64,000 bases of DNA, from positions 3,369,001 to 3,433,000 of the forward strand of contig NZ_MEHJ01000001.1 of NCBI RefSeq assembly GCF_001746415.1, given 5' to 3'. The stretch's first letter is position 1. Each line of letters begins with the position of its first letter. The notes beneath the pieces were generated by a model. It was not told the DNA's origin. It searched no databases and worked only from the letters and a program-made list of their open reading frames with translations. Made by a program: the position numbers and the translations under genes. The DNA comes from Streptomyces agglomeratus (GTDB lineage Bacteria; Actinomycetota; Actinomycetes; Streptomycetales; Streptomycetaceae). Below, in pieces: positions 53,926-62,071 of the stretch.

Positions 53926-53958
53926 TTAGTTGCGCGCACGCACGACATCGATCACAAT
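53926..53958 (+). promoter_or_regulatory. Probable promoter of the tail operon with a TTGCGCGC half-operator
   Basis: TTAGTTGCGCGC (53926-53937) is identical to the box at 51837-51848. TTGCGC (53930-53935) and CACAAT (53953-53958) are 17 bases apart. The regulator site therefore overlaps the -35. Confidence 0.55.
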
Positions 53959-53962
53959 AAGT

Positions 53963-54015
53963 GCAGCGGCGGAGCTGTGCCCGCCTCCCTCCGGGGGGCG
54001 CAGCTCCGCCGCTGC
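53963..54015 (+). other. Hairpin in the structural operon leader
   Basis: GCAGCGGCGGAGCT (53963-53976) pairs perfectly with AGCTCCGCCGCTGC (54002-54015). It begins about where transcription should start. No T run follows; mRNA stabilisation or attenuation is possible. Confidence 0.65.
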
Positions 54016-54060
54016 GTGTCTGCCCTCTGCATCCGCACGTACGAAAGGAGTACCCCTGTC

Positions 54061-54468
54061 ATGCCCTCTCCCCCGAGCGTCTTCCCCGATGTGCAGGCTC
54101 TCGTCGTGGACCTCCTCGCAGCCCGCTCGGAACTGGCGGGCGTGATCGTGGACGAGACACCGCCGGCCGGTTTCGACGGCACGGCCAAGGCCGTCCTCGT
54201 CTCCCGCGTCGGCGGGGCCTGGGTCGACGACCTCCACCTCGACCAGCCACTGGTCGAACTGGAGGTGTACGGACCCGACAAGCCCACCGCCCACACGCTC
54301 GCCAACACGGCGAGGGCGGCGCTGCTGCCCGCCACCGGCACGGTTCACGGCACGACGACGATCACCGACGTCGTCGAGGCCGACGGGCCCCGCTGGCTGC
54401 CCGACTTCACCCGGCCGCAGGCGAGCCGCTACGTCTCCACGTTCCGGATCTCGGTCCGCCCCGCATAG
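54061..54468 (+). CDS. Tail-terminator-like protein
   Basis: 135 residues: VFPDVQALVVDLLAARSEL, VLVSRVGGAWVDDLHLDQPL, YGPDKPTAHTLANTARAAL. The pattern and position (just before the tail tube gene) fit the tail terminator/completion proteins of siphophages, which cap the tube. ATG 54061-54063 after AAGGAG. Confidence 0.65.
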   Translation: MPSPPSVFPDVQALVVDLLAARSELAGVIVDETPPAGFDGTAKAVLVSRVGGAWVDDLHLDQPLVELEVYGPDKPTAHTLANTARAALLPATGTVHGTTTITDVVEADGPRWLPDFTRPQASRYVSTFRISVRPA

Positions 54469-54509
54469 ATCCACTCCGCACGATCGCGCTCCGAGCGCCC
54501 CATGAACCG

Positions 54510-54538
54510 GCCCTGCCGCATCCGCGGCAGGGCCTTTT
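54510..54538 (+). terminator. Intra-operon terminator-like hairpin 1
   Basis: GCCCTGCCGC and GCGGCAGGGC form a 10-bp stem around ATCC, followed by CTTTT. It lies between the terminator-like gene and the tail tube gene. Confidence 0.75.
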
Positions 54539-54572
54539 CGGTACCCGAAACCACATCCAAGGAGCAGTAACC

Positions 54573-55160
54573 ATGGCGAACAACAACGGCAGCCAGATCC
54601 GCGTCGCCGGCACCGGCCGCATCCTCGTCGCGACCGCGACCGGCACCACCGTCCCGGCCGCGCCGAAGCACACCGCCGACCCCTGGCCGACCGGCTGGAC
54701 CGAGCTGGGCTACACCTCCACCGACGGCATCAAGTTCAACAAGAAGGACAAGATCGACCCGGTCGACACCTGGCAGTCGGTGAGCCCGGCGCGGTTCATC
54801 TACTCCGACCGCGACCTGACGGTGAAGTTCCAGCTGCTCCAGTTCAACAAGGACACGCTGCCCTTCTTCATGGGCGGCAACGCGGTGAGCCCGGTGACCG
54901 CCACCGGGGCCGTCGACACGTACGAGTACAAGCTGGGCGCCGAGCCGCAGAAGGACGAGCGTCAGCTGGGCATCGAGTTCACCGACGGCTCGGACGTCAC
55001 GTACCGCTTCATCATCCCGCGCGGCCAGGTGACGGAGACCGAGGAGATCGCTCTCACCCGCACGGGTGCGCTGAAGCTCGGGGTCACGTTCACCGCGCTC
55101 GCCGCCGAGAACAGCTCCACCCTGGCCACTTGGATCATGAAGGACAAGTCGTACGCCTAA
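54573..55160 (+). CDS. Major tail tube protein
   Basis: 195 residues: MANNNGSQIRVAGTGRILVA, WTELGYTSTDGIKFNKKDKI, YTYEY-type DTYEYKLGAEPQKDERQLGI, ending LATWIMKDKSYA. These are marks of siphophage tail tube proteins of actinophages. Strong AAGGAG before the ATG and flanking terminators suggest high, separate expression. No sheath protein is encoded next to it, so the tail should be non-contractile. Confidence 0.85.
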   Translation: MANNNGSQIRVAGTGRILVATATGTTVPAAPKHTADPWPTGWTELGYTSTDGIKFNKKDKIDPVDTWQSVSPARFIYSDRDLTVKFQLLQFNKDTLPFFMGGNAVSPVTATGAVDTYEYKLGAEPQKDERQLGIEFTDGSDVTYRFIIPRGQVTETEEIALTRTGALKLGVTFTALAAENSSTLATWIMKDKSYA

Positions 55161-55209
55161 GTCGTACGCCTGAGGGGTGCGGGGCCCGGTCCCCTCTCCC
55201 CCGTTCTCT

Positions 55210-55259
55210 CCGGTGGCCGGCGCGCGGCCCGTTCCGCCGCGCGCCGGCCACCGGCTTTT
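55210..55259 (+). terminator. Intra-operon terminator-like hairpin 2
   Basis: A perfect 18-bp stem (55210-55227 with 55237-55254) followed by CTTTTC. It lies just after the tail tube gene and must be read through to reach the chaperone genes, unless a promoter was missed. Confidence 0.85.
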
Positions 55260-55304
55260 CACTCTCCCCGATCCCTCGATCCACCAGCAGTAAGGAGCCC
55301 TCGC

Positions 55305-55595
55305 ATGTCCGGTTTCAACGTCAACGCGGCACGCGCCCAGCGCCTGGAAGCCCTCGGCCGGGCCTGGACCTTCGAGCTCGACGACCACACCTTCGAGCTC
55401 CCCACCGAGCTGTCCCGTGCGACCGCCCGCAAGCTGCGCGCACTCGACGACAACGACGTCGACGGTCTGCTGCGGCTGCTTCTGGGCGAACAGCAGTTCA
55501 CCCGCTTCGACCGGCTCGACATCACCATGCAGGACATCGCCGCGATCCTTGAGGCCTACGGCAAGGAGACGGGGCTGGGCCTGGGGGAAGGCTGA
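55305..55595 (+). CDS. Tail assembly chaperone, zero-frame product (G-like)
   Basis: 96 residues: MSGFNVNAARAQRLEALGRA, TFELDDHTFELPTELSRATA, LLRLLLGEQQFTRFDRLDIT. It lies between tail tube and tape measure genes, where siphophages encode the G/GT chaperones. ATG after TAAGGAG. It ends LGLGEG just past a G-rich slippery stretch. Confidence 0.8.
   Translation: MSGFNVNAARAQRLEALGRAWTFELDDHTFELPTELSRATARKLRALDDNDVDGLLRLLLGEQQFTRFDRLDITMQDIAAILEAYGKETGLGLGEG
55583..55589 (+). other. Candidate -1 ribosomal frameshift site
   Basis: GGGGGAA near the end of the first chaperone frame (zero-frame codons CTG GGG GAA GGC TGA). Slipping back by one gives GGG GGA AGG CTG and continues into the open -1 frame (LSLGEFVDEHAEA). 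The second frame has no good ribosome site at its own start. Confidence 0.55.
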
Positions 55596-56011
55596 GCCTC
55601 GGCGAGTTCGTCGACGAACACGCCGAGGCCCTTGAGGCGGACCTGCTCCGCCACTACGGCGTGGACCTGCTCGACTGGCACCGCGGCCGGCTCTCCACCC
55701 GCCGGCTCGCGGTGCTGGTCAGGCACATGCCACGCGACAGCGCGGTCGCCCGCGCGCTCCACGGCGAGGCGGCGGAGTGGTCGGTGACCGACTACCTGCT
55801 CGCCACGACCGTCGACCAGCTCGCCGAAGCCAACTGGATGTTCGCCACGGTCAACCAGGACGAAGACGCGGAACCTCTGGAGTACCCGGCGCCTGTGCCG
55901 CGTCCCTCGGACGGCCCCGCGGACGAACCGGAGTCGGCCGAGCCTACGGCGGACGGCGCGGGGCAACCCCAGCGGCCCGGCGTCTCGGAGCTCAGTCAGT
56001 TCTTCGCCTGA
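55583..56011 (+). CDS. Tail assembly chaperone, -1 frame extension (T-like)
   Basis: Frame -1 relative to the first chaperone: LSLGEFVDEHAEALEADLLR, GRLSTRRLAVLVRHMPRDSA, EWSVTDYLLATTVDQLAEAN, then a Glu/Pro/Ala tail ending SELSQFFA. The conserved W-x-DYLLA and NW features fit the C-terminal extension of GT chaperones, which recruit tube subunits to the tape measure. Expected as a fusion to the upstream product; an internal GTG at 55661 is the alternative. The start coordinate marks the slip site. Confidence 0.7.
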   Translation, partial: GGRLSLGEFVDEHAEALEADLLRHYGVDLLDWHRGRLSTRRLAVLVRHMPRDSAVARALHGEAAEWSVTDYLLATTVDQLAEANWMFATVNQDEDAEPLEYPAPVPRPSDGPADEPESAEPTADGAGQPQRPGVSELSQFFA

Positions 56012-56026
56012 AGCACCGGACGAACT

Positions 56027-56449
56027 TCACCTGTCGAAAAGTCCGGTGGCCAGGAACACGCCGCCGAGAATCCCGCACACAAGCTGCACGAACAGGTAGA
56101 TGCCGATACTGACCCCTGCCCAGGGAATTGGACGGCGCAGTTCGTGCCGCGATCGGGACCTGGAAGGCCTCGCCGAGTCGTACACCACTTCCAGCGGTCG
56201 CCCCCGCTTTGCGCGCGACACGGGGAATGAAAGATTGGCGAGCCGTACGTGACTGCGCTCGGACTGGTCCGCGTAGCGGTACTGGAGGAAGTGTTTTTCT
56301 TTGCTCCAGTAGTAGTGCTCGCAATCTGCCTGGACCTGCACGCCCTTGCTTCTCAATCGCCGGTGCACATAGAGCGTAAATACGGCGAAGGGCGCCACCA
56401 CCACGGCAGGGCCGAGCGCTATGAGCCAGGCGATCCATGGACCAATCAT
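56027..56449 (-). CDS. DUF3592-like two-helix membrane protein, antisense in the tail operon
   Basis: 140 residues. N-terminal helix (WIAWLIALGPAVVVAPFAVF), a soluble beta-rich middle (VQADCEHYYWSKEKHFLQYR, PLEVVYDSARPSRSRSRH) and a C-terminal helix (GIYLFVQLVCGILGGVFLAT). The middle resembles DUF3592. ATG 56447-56449 has GGAG eight bases upstream. Visibly AT-richer than its neighbours and in the opposite direction to the tail genes. It may be a passenger gene. Confidence 0.65.
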   Translation of the reverse strand: MIGPWIAWLIALGPAVVVAPFAVFTLYVHRRLRSKGVQVQADCEHYYWSKEKHFLQYRYADQSERSHVRLANLSFPVSRAKRGRPLEVVYDSARPSRSRSRHELRRPIPWAGVSIGIYLFVQLVCGILGGVFLATGLFDR

Positions 56450-56502
56450 CACGACTTCTCCGTAATCGGTCGACAGTACAACAGTAGCGAAAGGGAGAGA
56501 TT

Positions 56503-57225
56503 GTGCCTCCACCAGCATCAGGCGGAAACGAACCTGTGGTGCAGCCGCCCTGGATCGACCCCAAAGAATCACTGCACTACAAAGAGGTCTATCGCGACAT
56601 CGCCCACAGCGTAGCCCTCCTCAAGCTTGATGTAACCGCCTTGAGTAGCAGTTTCACTGGTTTGAAGTTCGACATCACCGCCATAGCGCTCGGACTCACG
56701 CTGGTAAAAGCGGATTTCACTCTGATCAAGATGGACGAGAAAGGTATCACTCTCGCCGGGAAGCAGAAAGTGACTTTCCCCTGGGCCGATCAGAAAAAGC
56801 GCCTTGAAGAGCGGATCGACAACGAGCGGGACAGGAACGCGAAGAGGTCCCAGGAGATCCGCAACGAGCTCAAGAGAATTGAGAAACTCAAAGAGGGGAT
56901 AACGGAAAAGAAGGCCGAGGCGAACGCGGCTCACAAATCGGGCGAGAAGGCCGAACTTTTCCGTATCAGGTCCGAGATAGGGAAGCTGACAACCGACATC
57001 GACAAGGCGGAGGCGACAGTAAGGAAAAAGGTACGCGAGATTGGCAGGATCAGCGGAGTACAGGCGAAGCTGGACAAGCTCGAACGCGATAAGAAACAGG
57101 CCAAAATAAGCCAGGAGGAGATAGTAAAGGCGGCTCGGCTTTCTCGGGACAGTCTGGCAGGGCTGTCGAAAGAGATGCGCAGTACTCGCAGAGAGATGGC
57201 GAACCTCGGTTCGACTGTCGGCTGA
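56503..57225 (+). CDS. Coiled-coil protein of unknown function, candidate cargo
   Basis: 240 residues. A Pro-rich start, then three near-repeats (LLKLDVTALSSS, LKFDITAIALG, VKADFTLIKMD), then a long charged coiled coil (about 90-235, e.g. KKRLEERIDNERDRNAKRSQ). GTG 56503-56505 follows GGGAG. Codons such as ATA, AAA and AGG are much more common than in the flanking genes. It lies 20 bases before the tape measure gene and could be a tail-interior protein, an effector, or an unrelated passenger. Confidence 0.65.
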   Translation: MPPPASGGNEPVVQPPWIDPKESLHYKEVYRDIAHSVALLKLDVTALSSSFTGLKFDITAIALGLTLVKADFTLIKMDEKGITLAGKQKVTFPWADQKKRLEERIDNERDRNAKRSQEIRNELKRIEKLKEGITEKKAEANAAHKSGEKAELFRIRSEIGKLTTDIDKAEATVRKKVREIGRISGVQAKLDKLERDKKQAKISQEEIVKAARLSRDSLAGLSKEMRSTRREMANLGSTVG

Positions 57226-57245
57226 TGCAGGAAAAGGTGAAGTAA

Positions 57246-58403
57246 ATGTCATTGGCCACCAGTCTCAGGACTGCAACCTCCGCTACACAGAAATTCACCC
57301 AGGCACTCTCGCAGAGCGGCGGATCCGTTTCGAAGATGCGGACGGCCACCAATCAGGGGACCACCGCCTTCAAGGACATGGGCAGCGGCGCCACCAGACT
57401 CGGCACCGCGGTGGGAAAGCTGCGCGGAGCCGTCAGTCAGTTGGACGGTCCCCTCGGCAAGTCCAGGACGACCAGCGACAGACTCCAAAGTGCGCTCGGC
57501 AAGCTCCAGTCGTCGGTGACGAAGAATGCGAACGGCATCGCGAAGTTCAAGACCTCCCTCGGGCAGGCCGATGGCGCATTCGGCAAGTCGAAGAGTGCCA
57601 CCGACAAGTTCAAGTCCTCCCTCGACAAGCTCAAGGGCTCCGCAGACAAGAGCAAGAACGCCCTGCGCGACGTCAAGCGGCAGGCCGACGCGGTCGAGAA
57701 GTCGGTCGGCAAGGCCGGCAAGAACGCCGACAAGACCGGCAAGACCATGGGGGGCGGCCTGGTCAAGGGACTCAAGGGGGCCGGGCTCGCGCAGAAGGGC
57801 CTCAACCTCGCCATGATGGCCAGCCCCTTCGGCCTGATCATGGCCCTGCTCGCGCCACTCATCGCCAAGTTCGTCAACGTCGACAAGATCGTCGCCGTGG
57901 TGAGCAAGGGGTTCAAGTCCGGAATGAAGGCCGCCTCCAGCGCGGTCTCCACCGCGATCGGGGTGATGGTCCCGATCCTCAAGGGCATCGGCAACGTCCT
58001 GCTCGCGCCCTTCCGTGCCTTCGCCACCGCCATCAACACCATCATCGGGGCGCTCAACGGCTTCAAGGTCTCCATCCCGAGCTGGGTCCCCGTCTTCGGC
58101 GGCAAGAAGTTCAGTCTCAGCCTGCCGAAGATCCCCGTCCCGCACCTCGCCAAGGGCGGCGTCGTCCAGCCCCGCAACGGCGGCACCCTCGCCCTCATCG
58201 GCGAGGCCGGCGAGTCCGAGGCCGTCATCCCGCTCAGCAAGCTGGACCGGATGCTCGGCTCCGGCGGCGGCAACCGCGCCCAGATCGCCCGGCTCGCCGC
58301 GGCGGTCGAGCGGCTCGCCGAGCGGCCCGTCCATGTCCAGGTGGACGGCCAGACCATCGCCCGCGCCGTGCTCGCCGGCCACCGCCAGCTGGCCCGCAGG
58401 TAA
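57246..58403 (+). CDS. Short tail tape measure protein
   Basis: 385 residues. The N-terminal half has helical repeats rich in Lys/Ser/Gly (KLQSSVTKNANGIAKFKTSL, KFKSSLDKLKGSADKSKNAL), then hydrophobic segments (LNLAMMASPFGLIMALLAPL), and a C-terminal AKGGVVQPRNGGTLALIGEAGESEAVIPLSKL-type ending common in tape measures. Position after the chaperones confirms it. It is short for a tape measure, so the tail would be short too. Confidence 0.85.
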   Translation: MSLATSLRTATSATQKFTQALSQSGGSVSKMRTATNQGTTAFKDMGSGATRLGTAVGKLRGAVSQLDGPLGKSRTTSDRLQSALGKLQSSVTKNANGIAKFKTSLGQADGAFGKSKSATDKFKSSLDKLKGSADKSKNALRDVKRQADAVEKSVGKAGKNADKTGKTMGGGLVKGLKGAGLAQKGLNLAMMASPFGLIMALLAPLIAKFVNVDKIVAVVSKGFKSGMKAASSAVSTAIGVMVPILKGIGNVLLAPFRAFATAINTIIGALNGFKVSIPSWVPVFGGKKFSLSLPKIPVPHLAKGGVVQPRNGGTLALIGEAGESEAVIPLSKLDRMLGSGGGNRAQIARLAAAVERLAERPVHVQVDGQTIARAVLAGHRQLARR

Positions 58404-58437
58404 GCCCGCCGACAACGAACAAGGAGGCACCCCGAAC

Positions 58438-59703
58438 ATGACACGCAACCTTTGGATCGGCCTGCCCGGACGACTGCGGGAAATCAGCCAGGCGGCCACC
58501 GCCTTCGAACGCGGCGCCGACCTCGGGGTGACCCAGTTCACCTCGCTCGGCGGGCAGGTCACCACGCTCGCGCCCCAACGCACCGCCCGTAAGACGAAGT
58601 TCAGCTTCGACCGGCTCTCCGAGGACGACGCGGCCCACCTCGACCGCCTCGCCCGGCGCATCGACGGCCCCGGCCCGGTCGTCGTCATCGACCCGGTGGC
58701 CCGCAACCTCCTGGACGGCCTCCAGGCCGAGGGCCGCTGCGCCGGAGGTTCGGCCGCCCCGCACTGGTACACCTCGACCGGCTCCGGCACCGGGGTCCTG
58801 CAACTGTCCACGGCGGCAGGCGTTCCCGCCGCCCACCCCGACGCGTACGTCTGGAAGCCGGACCAGGCGACCGCACAGCTCAGCTGGCGGCGCCGACCGG
58901 GGTCGGGTTTCCCTGTGGCACCGGGAATGACGGTCCGGTTCACTCTGCCCAAGTCCTGGCGGACCGGCCCGTGTTCGGCGCGCCTGCACTGGAAGGACGT
59001 GGCGGGCAACTACCTCTCCTCCGCGTCGGTCTCCAGCCACACCGTCTCCGCGACCGTCCCGGCCGGGGCCGCGCTCGTCACCCCCTCGGGCGTCGCCGGT
59101 GAGCTGGGCACGTACTCGCTCGACGGAGCGGTGCTCACGTTCAACGACACCCACGTGCCCACCGCTCCGGCCAACCTCCTGCCGTCCGAGCAGGCAGCAG
59201 GCCGCGGCGCCCTGACCAACTGGTCGGTGAGCGGCTTCACCCTGTCGACAGACACGGACGGCTACGCCGTCGCCGCCCTGCCGGTCAACACCGCCGGCTC
59301 GCTGACCTTCGTATACGCGGGTCAGAAGGGCCATCCGCTGCCCGGCCAGGGACTGGTCGGCCTGGTGCTGCCCTCGGCGTTGCGCGCTCGCGCGCAGTAC
59401 TGCTACTTCAGCTTCTTCGACGCCGCGGGAGCGTTCCTGAGCATGTCCGACGCCTGGAGTCCCGCGACCGTCCCGGCCCGCGCCACCCACGTCTCGGCCG
59501 GCCTCTCCTTCGCCGCCACCACCGCGTTCTCCTCCCGGCTCGGCCCCGTCAAGCTCCAGTACCTCGACACCTCGGTGCCCCAGCTCACCGGCGACGGCTG
59601 CCCGCCCATGGCGGTCACCGGCTACACCGACTCCCCCGCCCGCCCGCTCCCGTACCGCAACGTCTCGATCGATCTGACGGAGGTGACCGATGCGAGTGTC
59701 TGA
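58438..59703 (+). CDS. Distal tail protein with carbohydrate-binding-like domain
   Basis: 421 residues. N-terminal part (LWIGLPGRLREISQAATAFE, TTLAPQRTARKTKFSFDRLS) resembles distal tail (Dit-like) proteins; the middle and C-terminal parts have repeated beta-sandwich strands (GMTVRFTLPKSW, GSLTFVYAGQKG, HVSAGLSFAATT) of the type found in carbohydrate-binding modules. ATG after AAGGAGG. It overlaps the next gene by 14 bases. Confidence 0.7.
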   Translation: MTRNLWIGLPGRLREISQAATAFERGADLGVTQFTSLGGQVTTLAPQRTARKTKFSFDRLSEDDAAHLDRLARRIDGPGPVVVIDPVARNLLDGLQAEGRCAGGSAAPHWYTSTGSGTGVLQLSTAAGVPAAHPDAYVWKPDQATAQLSWRRRPGSGFPVAPGMTVRFTLPKSWRTGPCSARLHWKDVAGNYLSSASVSSHTVSATVPAGAALVTPSGVAGELGTYSLDGAVLTFNDTHVPTAPANLLPSEQAAGRGALTNWSVSGFTLSTDTDGYAVAALPVNTAGSLTFVYAGQKGHPLPGQGLVGLVLPSALRARAQYCYFSFFDAAGAFLSMSDAWSPATVPARATHVSAGLSFAATTAFSSRLGPVKLQYLDTSVPQLTGDGCPPMAVTGYTDSPARPLPYRNVSIDLTEVTDASV

Positions 59704-62071
59704 CCACCAGCTGACCAAGGACCTCGAAGCAGGATCGAGGGTCACCGCGCACACCACCCGTCTGGGCGGGAGGGACGTGACGGACCAGGTCCAGTCCTGG
59801 CAGCTGGAACGCAGCTACAGCACCGACCTCCCGGACGCCATGCGTGCCTTCTCCGGCAGCTCGTCGGCCCAGCTCCAGCTCCAGATCGCCGGCACGAACG
59901 GCGATTCGGCTCCCAGCCTCTACTCGCCCTGGGCGTCCCGCTACACGGGCGACATCGCGCGCCCCGGCCAGTCGGTGGTCCATGCGTACGGTACGAACGC
60001 CGGCACCCTGCCGGCGTTCCGCGGCACCCTGCGCAACCGCTCCGCCGCCTCCGGCACCGACACCGTGGCCCTCACGGCGCTGGACGGGGCCGAGCGGCTG
60101 CACGGCCCCGCGGCGCTGCCCAAGCCGTACGCCGGGTTCTACTGGCGCCGCCCGGTCGCCACCGCGACCTGGTGCGTCGACGAGCTGCTGCGTCAGGCGG
60201 GCGTGCTCACGGCGCCGCCGGTGCGCTACCCGGACTTCGACGCCAACAAGCCGCTCACGCTGGTGTACGCGTCGCTGCACGGCGGCTTCGCGACGCCGTA
60301 CGGCCAGCCCGAGATCCTCCCCGATCCCCGGCACTACAGCTGGACCAGGGAGGGCGCCCCGCACGAGATGGCGCTCCTGCCGCACGCGGCGGCGCCCGAA
60401 ACCGCCGGCCTCACCGCGTCGTGGTTCCCCCGCAGCCGCGTGACCGTACCGGGCAGCAGGCTCTTCGCCGAGGCGTGGGTCAACAGCGCGGTCGGCATCG
60501 GCAGCATCGTGGCCCTGGAAATGGACCTGAACCGCGAAGGTACGGAGACGGGACGGCTGCGGCTGGCGGTGGACTTCTCCAAGGGCGAGATCTACATGCA
60601 CTCCGGCACCAGGGACAACAACAGCGGCTGGTACTTCTGGTGGGGCCTGCCGCAGCTCAAGACCCAGCCGGGGGTGTGGCACATCGGCGGCCTGTTCGAC
60701 ACCACAGGAACCGGGCCGACCGTCCAGCCGACCGTACAGCCCCGGCTCACCGCGCCCGACGGTACGAACTACCTGTTCAGCGCGGCCACCTTCACCGACC
60801 CGTCCGCCGGCCAGCTGGTCTCCGAGCTGTACCAGCTGCGGCTCGTCACGGCCATGGCCACCGAAGGGGTCCAGCTCTCCAGCGGGCTGCCCGCCATGCC
60901 CGCGGAGGCCGAGTTCACCCAGGCCGGCACCTGGTCCAAGGAGGCAGAGCTGGACGAGGCGATCCTGCCGCTGTACTCGGTCCCCCGGATCTCCGGATCG
61001 CAGTGGGAGTCGCTCACGCAAATCGCCAAGGCCAGCATGTCCACCGCCGAGTTCGACGAGCGGGGCATCTTCCGCTGGCGCAACTACACCCGGTTCGCCA
61101 AGGCGCCGACCGCGCCCGACCTCACCCTGACATCGGCGCGCGACATCGCCTCGCTCACCGTCACGGAGGAAATCGACGCCTGCCGCAACTACTGCGTACA
61201 GCCCTACAAGGACTGGACGTCCGTCGGTGTGGTCAGCGGCACCGTCTACAGCGACACCGCCGTCCGGGAGATCCCCGGGAACAGCTCGGTGACGGTCGAG
61301 TACCTGCTCGCCGAGGAGGAGTTCGACGTCGGACCGCCCAATGTCGACGACGACGAGAGCATCGCCCTCGGCTTCTCGGTGCGCTTCGCCGCCTCCAACG
61401 CGGCGGGCGCGGACGCCGTCAAGGGCGCGGTGGACATGCTGGCCCGGCGCGAGGAGGGCCGGCTGGTCCTGCGGTTCACCAACCGCACCGCCCAGCGGCT
61501 CTACACGGTGCTGGAGAACGGCAAACCATCCGTCTCCGTACAGACCCTCAAGCCGTCGGCGGAACCGACCGAGCGCCAGGCGACCTCCTCTGCACCTGGC
61601 AGCGCCAGCGAGAGGTACTACGGCCGCCAGGAGTTCTTCGGCGAGTCGAGCGACTGGGTGCAGGACTACCGGGCCGCGCGTGGGCTCGCCGACGCCATGC
61701 GCGCGGCCGGCGAGTACCCGGTGCCGGTCATCGGTGAGGTCGAGGTGCTGTACGACCCGCGGATCCAGCTCGGGGACGTGATCCGGCTCCTGGACTCCAA
61801 CGGCGCCGAGCTCGACACCCTGGCGTGGGTGGTCGGCATCAAGACCGCGTCGACCGGCGCCGGGACCATGCAGCAGACGCTCACCCTGCGCGGCACACGG
61901 TCCAACGGCGTTCCCGCCGACTACGACCTGACACCCGACACGCACGCCGACCACACCCCCGCCCCCGCCGGGCCCTCGTACGCCGCCGTCCAGTCGGCGT
62001 ACTCGACCCTCGACGCCCTCGCCACGGGCGGCAGGACCTGGCGACAGGTGAAGGAGGACACCGATGCCTGA
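59690..62071 (+). CDS. Tail hub / tail-associated minor tail protein
   Basis: 793 residues. The N-terminal part (RLGGRDVTDQVQSWQLERSY, FRGTLRNRSAASGTDTVALT) is typical of siphophage hub proteins. A central concanavalin/laminin-like insertion (WVNSAVGIGSIVALEMDLNR, VWHIGGLFDTTG) follows, then a second hub part with YDPRIQLGDVIRLLDSNG. It probably forms the tail tip and contacts the target. Confidence 0.75.
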   Translation: MRVSDHQLTKDLEAGSRVTAHTTRLGGRDVTDQVQSWQLERSYSTDLPDAMRAFSGSSSAQLQLQIAGTNGDSAPSLYSPWASRYTGDIARPGQSVVHAYGTNAGTLPAFRGTLRNRSAASGTDTVALTALDGAERLHGPAALPKPYAGFYWRRPVATATWCVDELLRQAGVLTAPPVRYPDFDANKPLTLVYASLHGGFATPYGQPEILPDPRHYSWTREGAPHEMALLPHAAAPETAGLTASWFPRSRVTVPGSRLFAEAWVNSAVGIGSIVALEMDLNREGTETGRLRLAVDFSKGEIYMHSGTRDNNSGWYFWWGLPQLKTQPGVWHIGGLFDTTGTGPTVQPTVQPRLTAPDGTNYLFSAATFTDPSAGQLVSELYQLRLVTAMATEGVQLSSGLPAMPAEAEFTQAGTWSKEAELDEAILPLYSVPRISGSQWESLTQIAKASMSTAEFDERGIFRWRNYTRFAKAPTAPDLTLTSARDIASLTVTEEIDACRNYCVQPYKDWTSVGVVSGTVYSDTAVREIPGNSSVTVEYLLAEEEFDVGPPNVDDDESIALGFSVRFAASNAAGADAVKGAVDMLARREEGRLVLRFTNRTAQRLYTVLENGKPSVSVQTLKPSAEPTERQATSSAPGSASERYYGRQEFFGESSDWVQDYRAARGLADAMRAAGEYPVPVIGEVEVLYDPRIQLGDVIRLLDSNGAELDTLAWVVGIKTASTGAGTMQQTLTLRGTRSNGVPADYDLTPDTHADHTPAPAGPSYAAVQSAYSTLDALATGGRTWRQVKEDTDA

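Larger units (their letters stand above)
53752..54060 (+). promoter_or_regulatory. Intergenic control region of the structural operon
   Basis: 309 bases without a gene. It holds a half-operator and probable promoter at 53926-53958, a strong hairpin at 53963-54015, and a GAAAGGAG ribosome site for the first structural gene. The first 170 bases show nothing recognisable. Confidence 0.6.

Noticed and set aside
59380..59397. A TTGCGCGC-TCG-CGCGCA palindrome as a further XRE operator
   Set aside because: It lies within the distal tail gene where it encodes Leu-Arg-Ala-Arg-Ala in GC-rich codons, with no promoter nearby. Most likely chance.
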